Both the position numbers and the translations under genes were made by a program. The notes below the pieces were generated by a model. The model did no database searches, was not told the DNA's origin, and saw only the letters and a list, made by a program, of their open reading frames with translations. 5,759 nucleotides of DNA, taken from assembly GCA_003559755.1 (NCBI GenBank), contig PWKM01000045.1, forward strand, positions 1 to 5,759. Direction: 5' to 3'. Within the stretch, counting starts at the first letter, position 1. Each line of letters opens with the position of its first letter. Shown here piece by piece: positions 5,748 to 5,759 of the stretch. The DNA comes from Planctomycetota bacterium. GTDB lineage: Bacteria; Planctomycetota; PUPC01.

Positions 5748-5759
5748 ACGAGCCGGAGG

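Noticed and set aside
4433..5749. A 438-codon open frame on the minus strand opposite the VWA gene
   Set aside because: Long antisense frames are usual in GC-rich genes. The plus strand carries a clear VWA domain, signal peptide and ribosome site; the antisense product shows no recognisable family and extends into intergenic DNA.

Overview
The window is GC-rich bacterial DNA with the look of a Planctomycetota genome. The best pointers are an exported protein made almost wholly of 24-residue leucine-rich repeats with a Thr ladder (LxxLxLxxTxITDxGLxHL) and an exported von Willebrand A (VWA) protein of the DTTGSM / GGGD / GDAPPH type. Both families are common in planctomycetes. The taxon is inferred from protein style only; no rRNA or other marker gene is present.

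Layout. Bases 1-119 (+) are the last 38 codons of an unrecognised gene. A short convergent gap with a hairpin (196-215) follows. The minus strand then carries three genes, listed in order of transcription: the leucine-rich repeat (LRR) protein (3837 to 2134), a RidA-family imine deaminase (1953 to 1573) and a cytoplasmic six-hairpin glycosidase of the GH63/mannosylglycerate-hydrolase type (1441 to 221). Gaps of 131 to 180 bp separate them. Each has its own Shine-Dalgarno sequence, and the LRR gene and ridA each have a candidate promoter, so they look like separate or loosely linked transcription units. A 688-bp divergent intergenic region (3838-4525) holds a good sigma70-type promoter for the LRR gene with a dyad over its -10 box, a cluster of CCGG dyads and 11-bp-spaced direct repeats, two tiny coupled ORFs with good ribosome sites, a strong GC hairpin with an alternative pairing partner, and a candidate promoter for the VWA gene. 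The VWA gene (4526-5683, +) is followed by two GC hairpins without a T tract, and the window ends before another gene can be seen.

How they work together. The clearest pairing is the divergent LRR and VWA genes. Both products appear to be exported and both are built from protein-interaction or ligand-binding modules, so a role in the cell envelope is a fair inference, but no partner or substrate is visible. RidA is a housekeeping metabolite-damage enzyme. The glycosidase probably cleaves a small alpha-glycoside in the cytoplasm. I see no mobile element, CRISPR array, RNA gene or defence system, and no strong evidence of a new system. The items most worth a second look are the 288-bp higher-order duplication inside the LRR array and the unusual leader region before the VWA gene.
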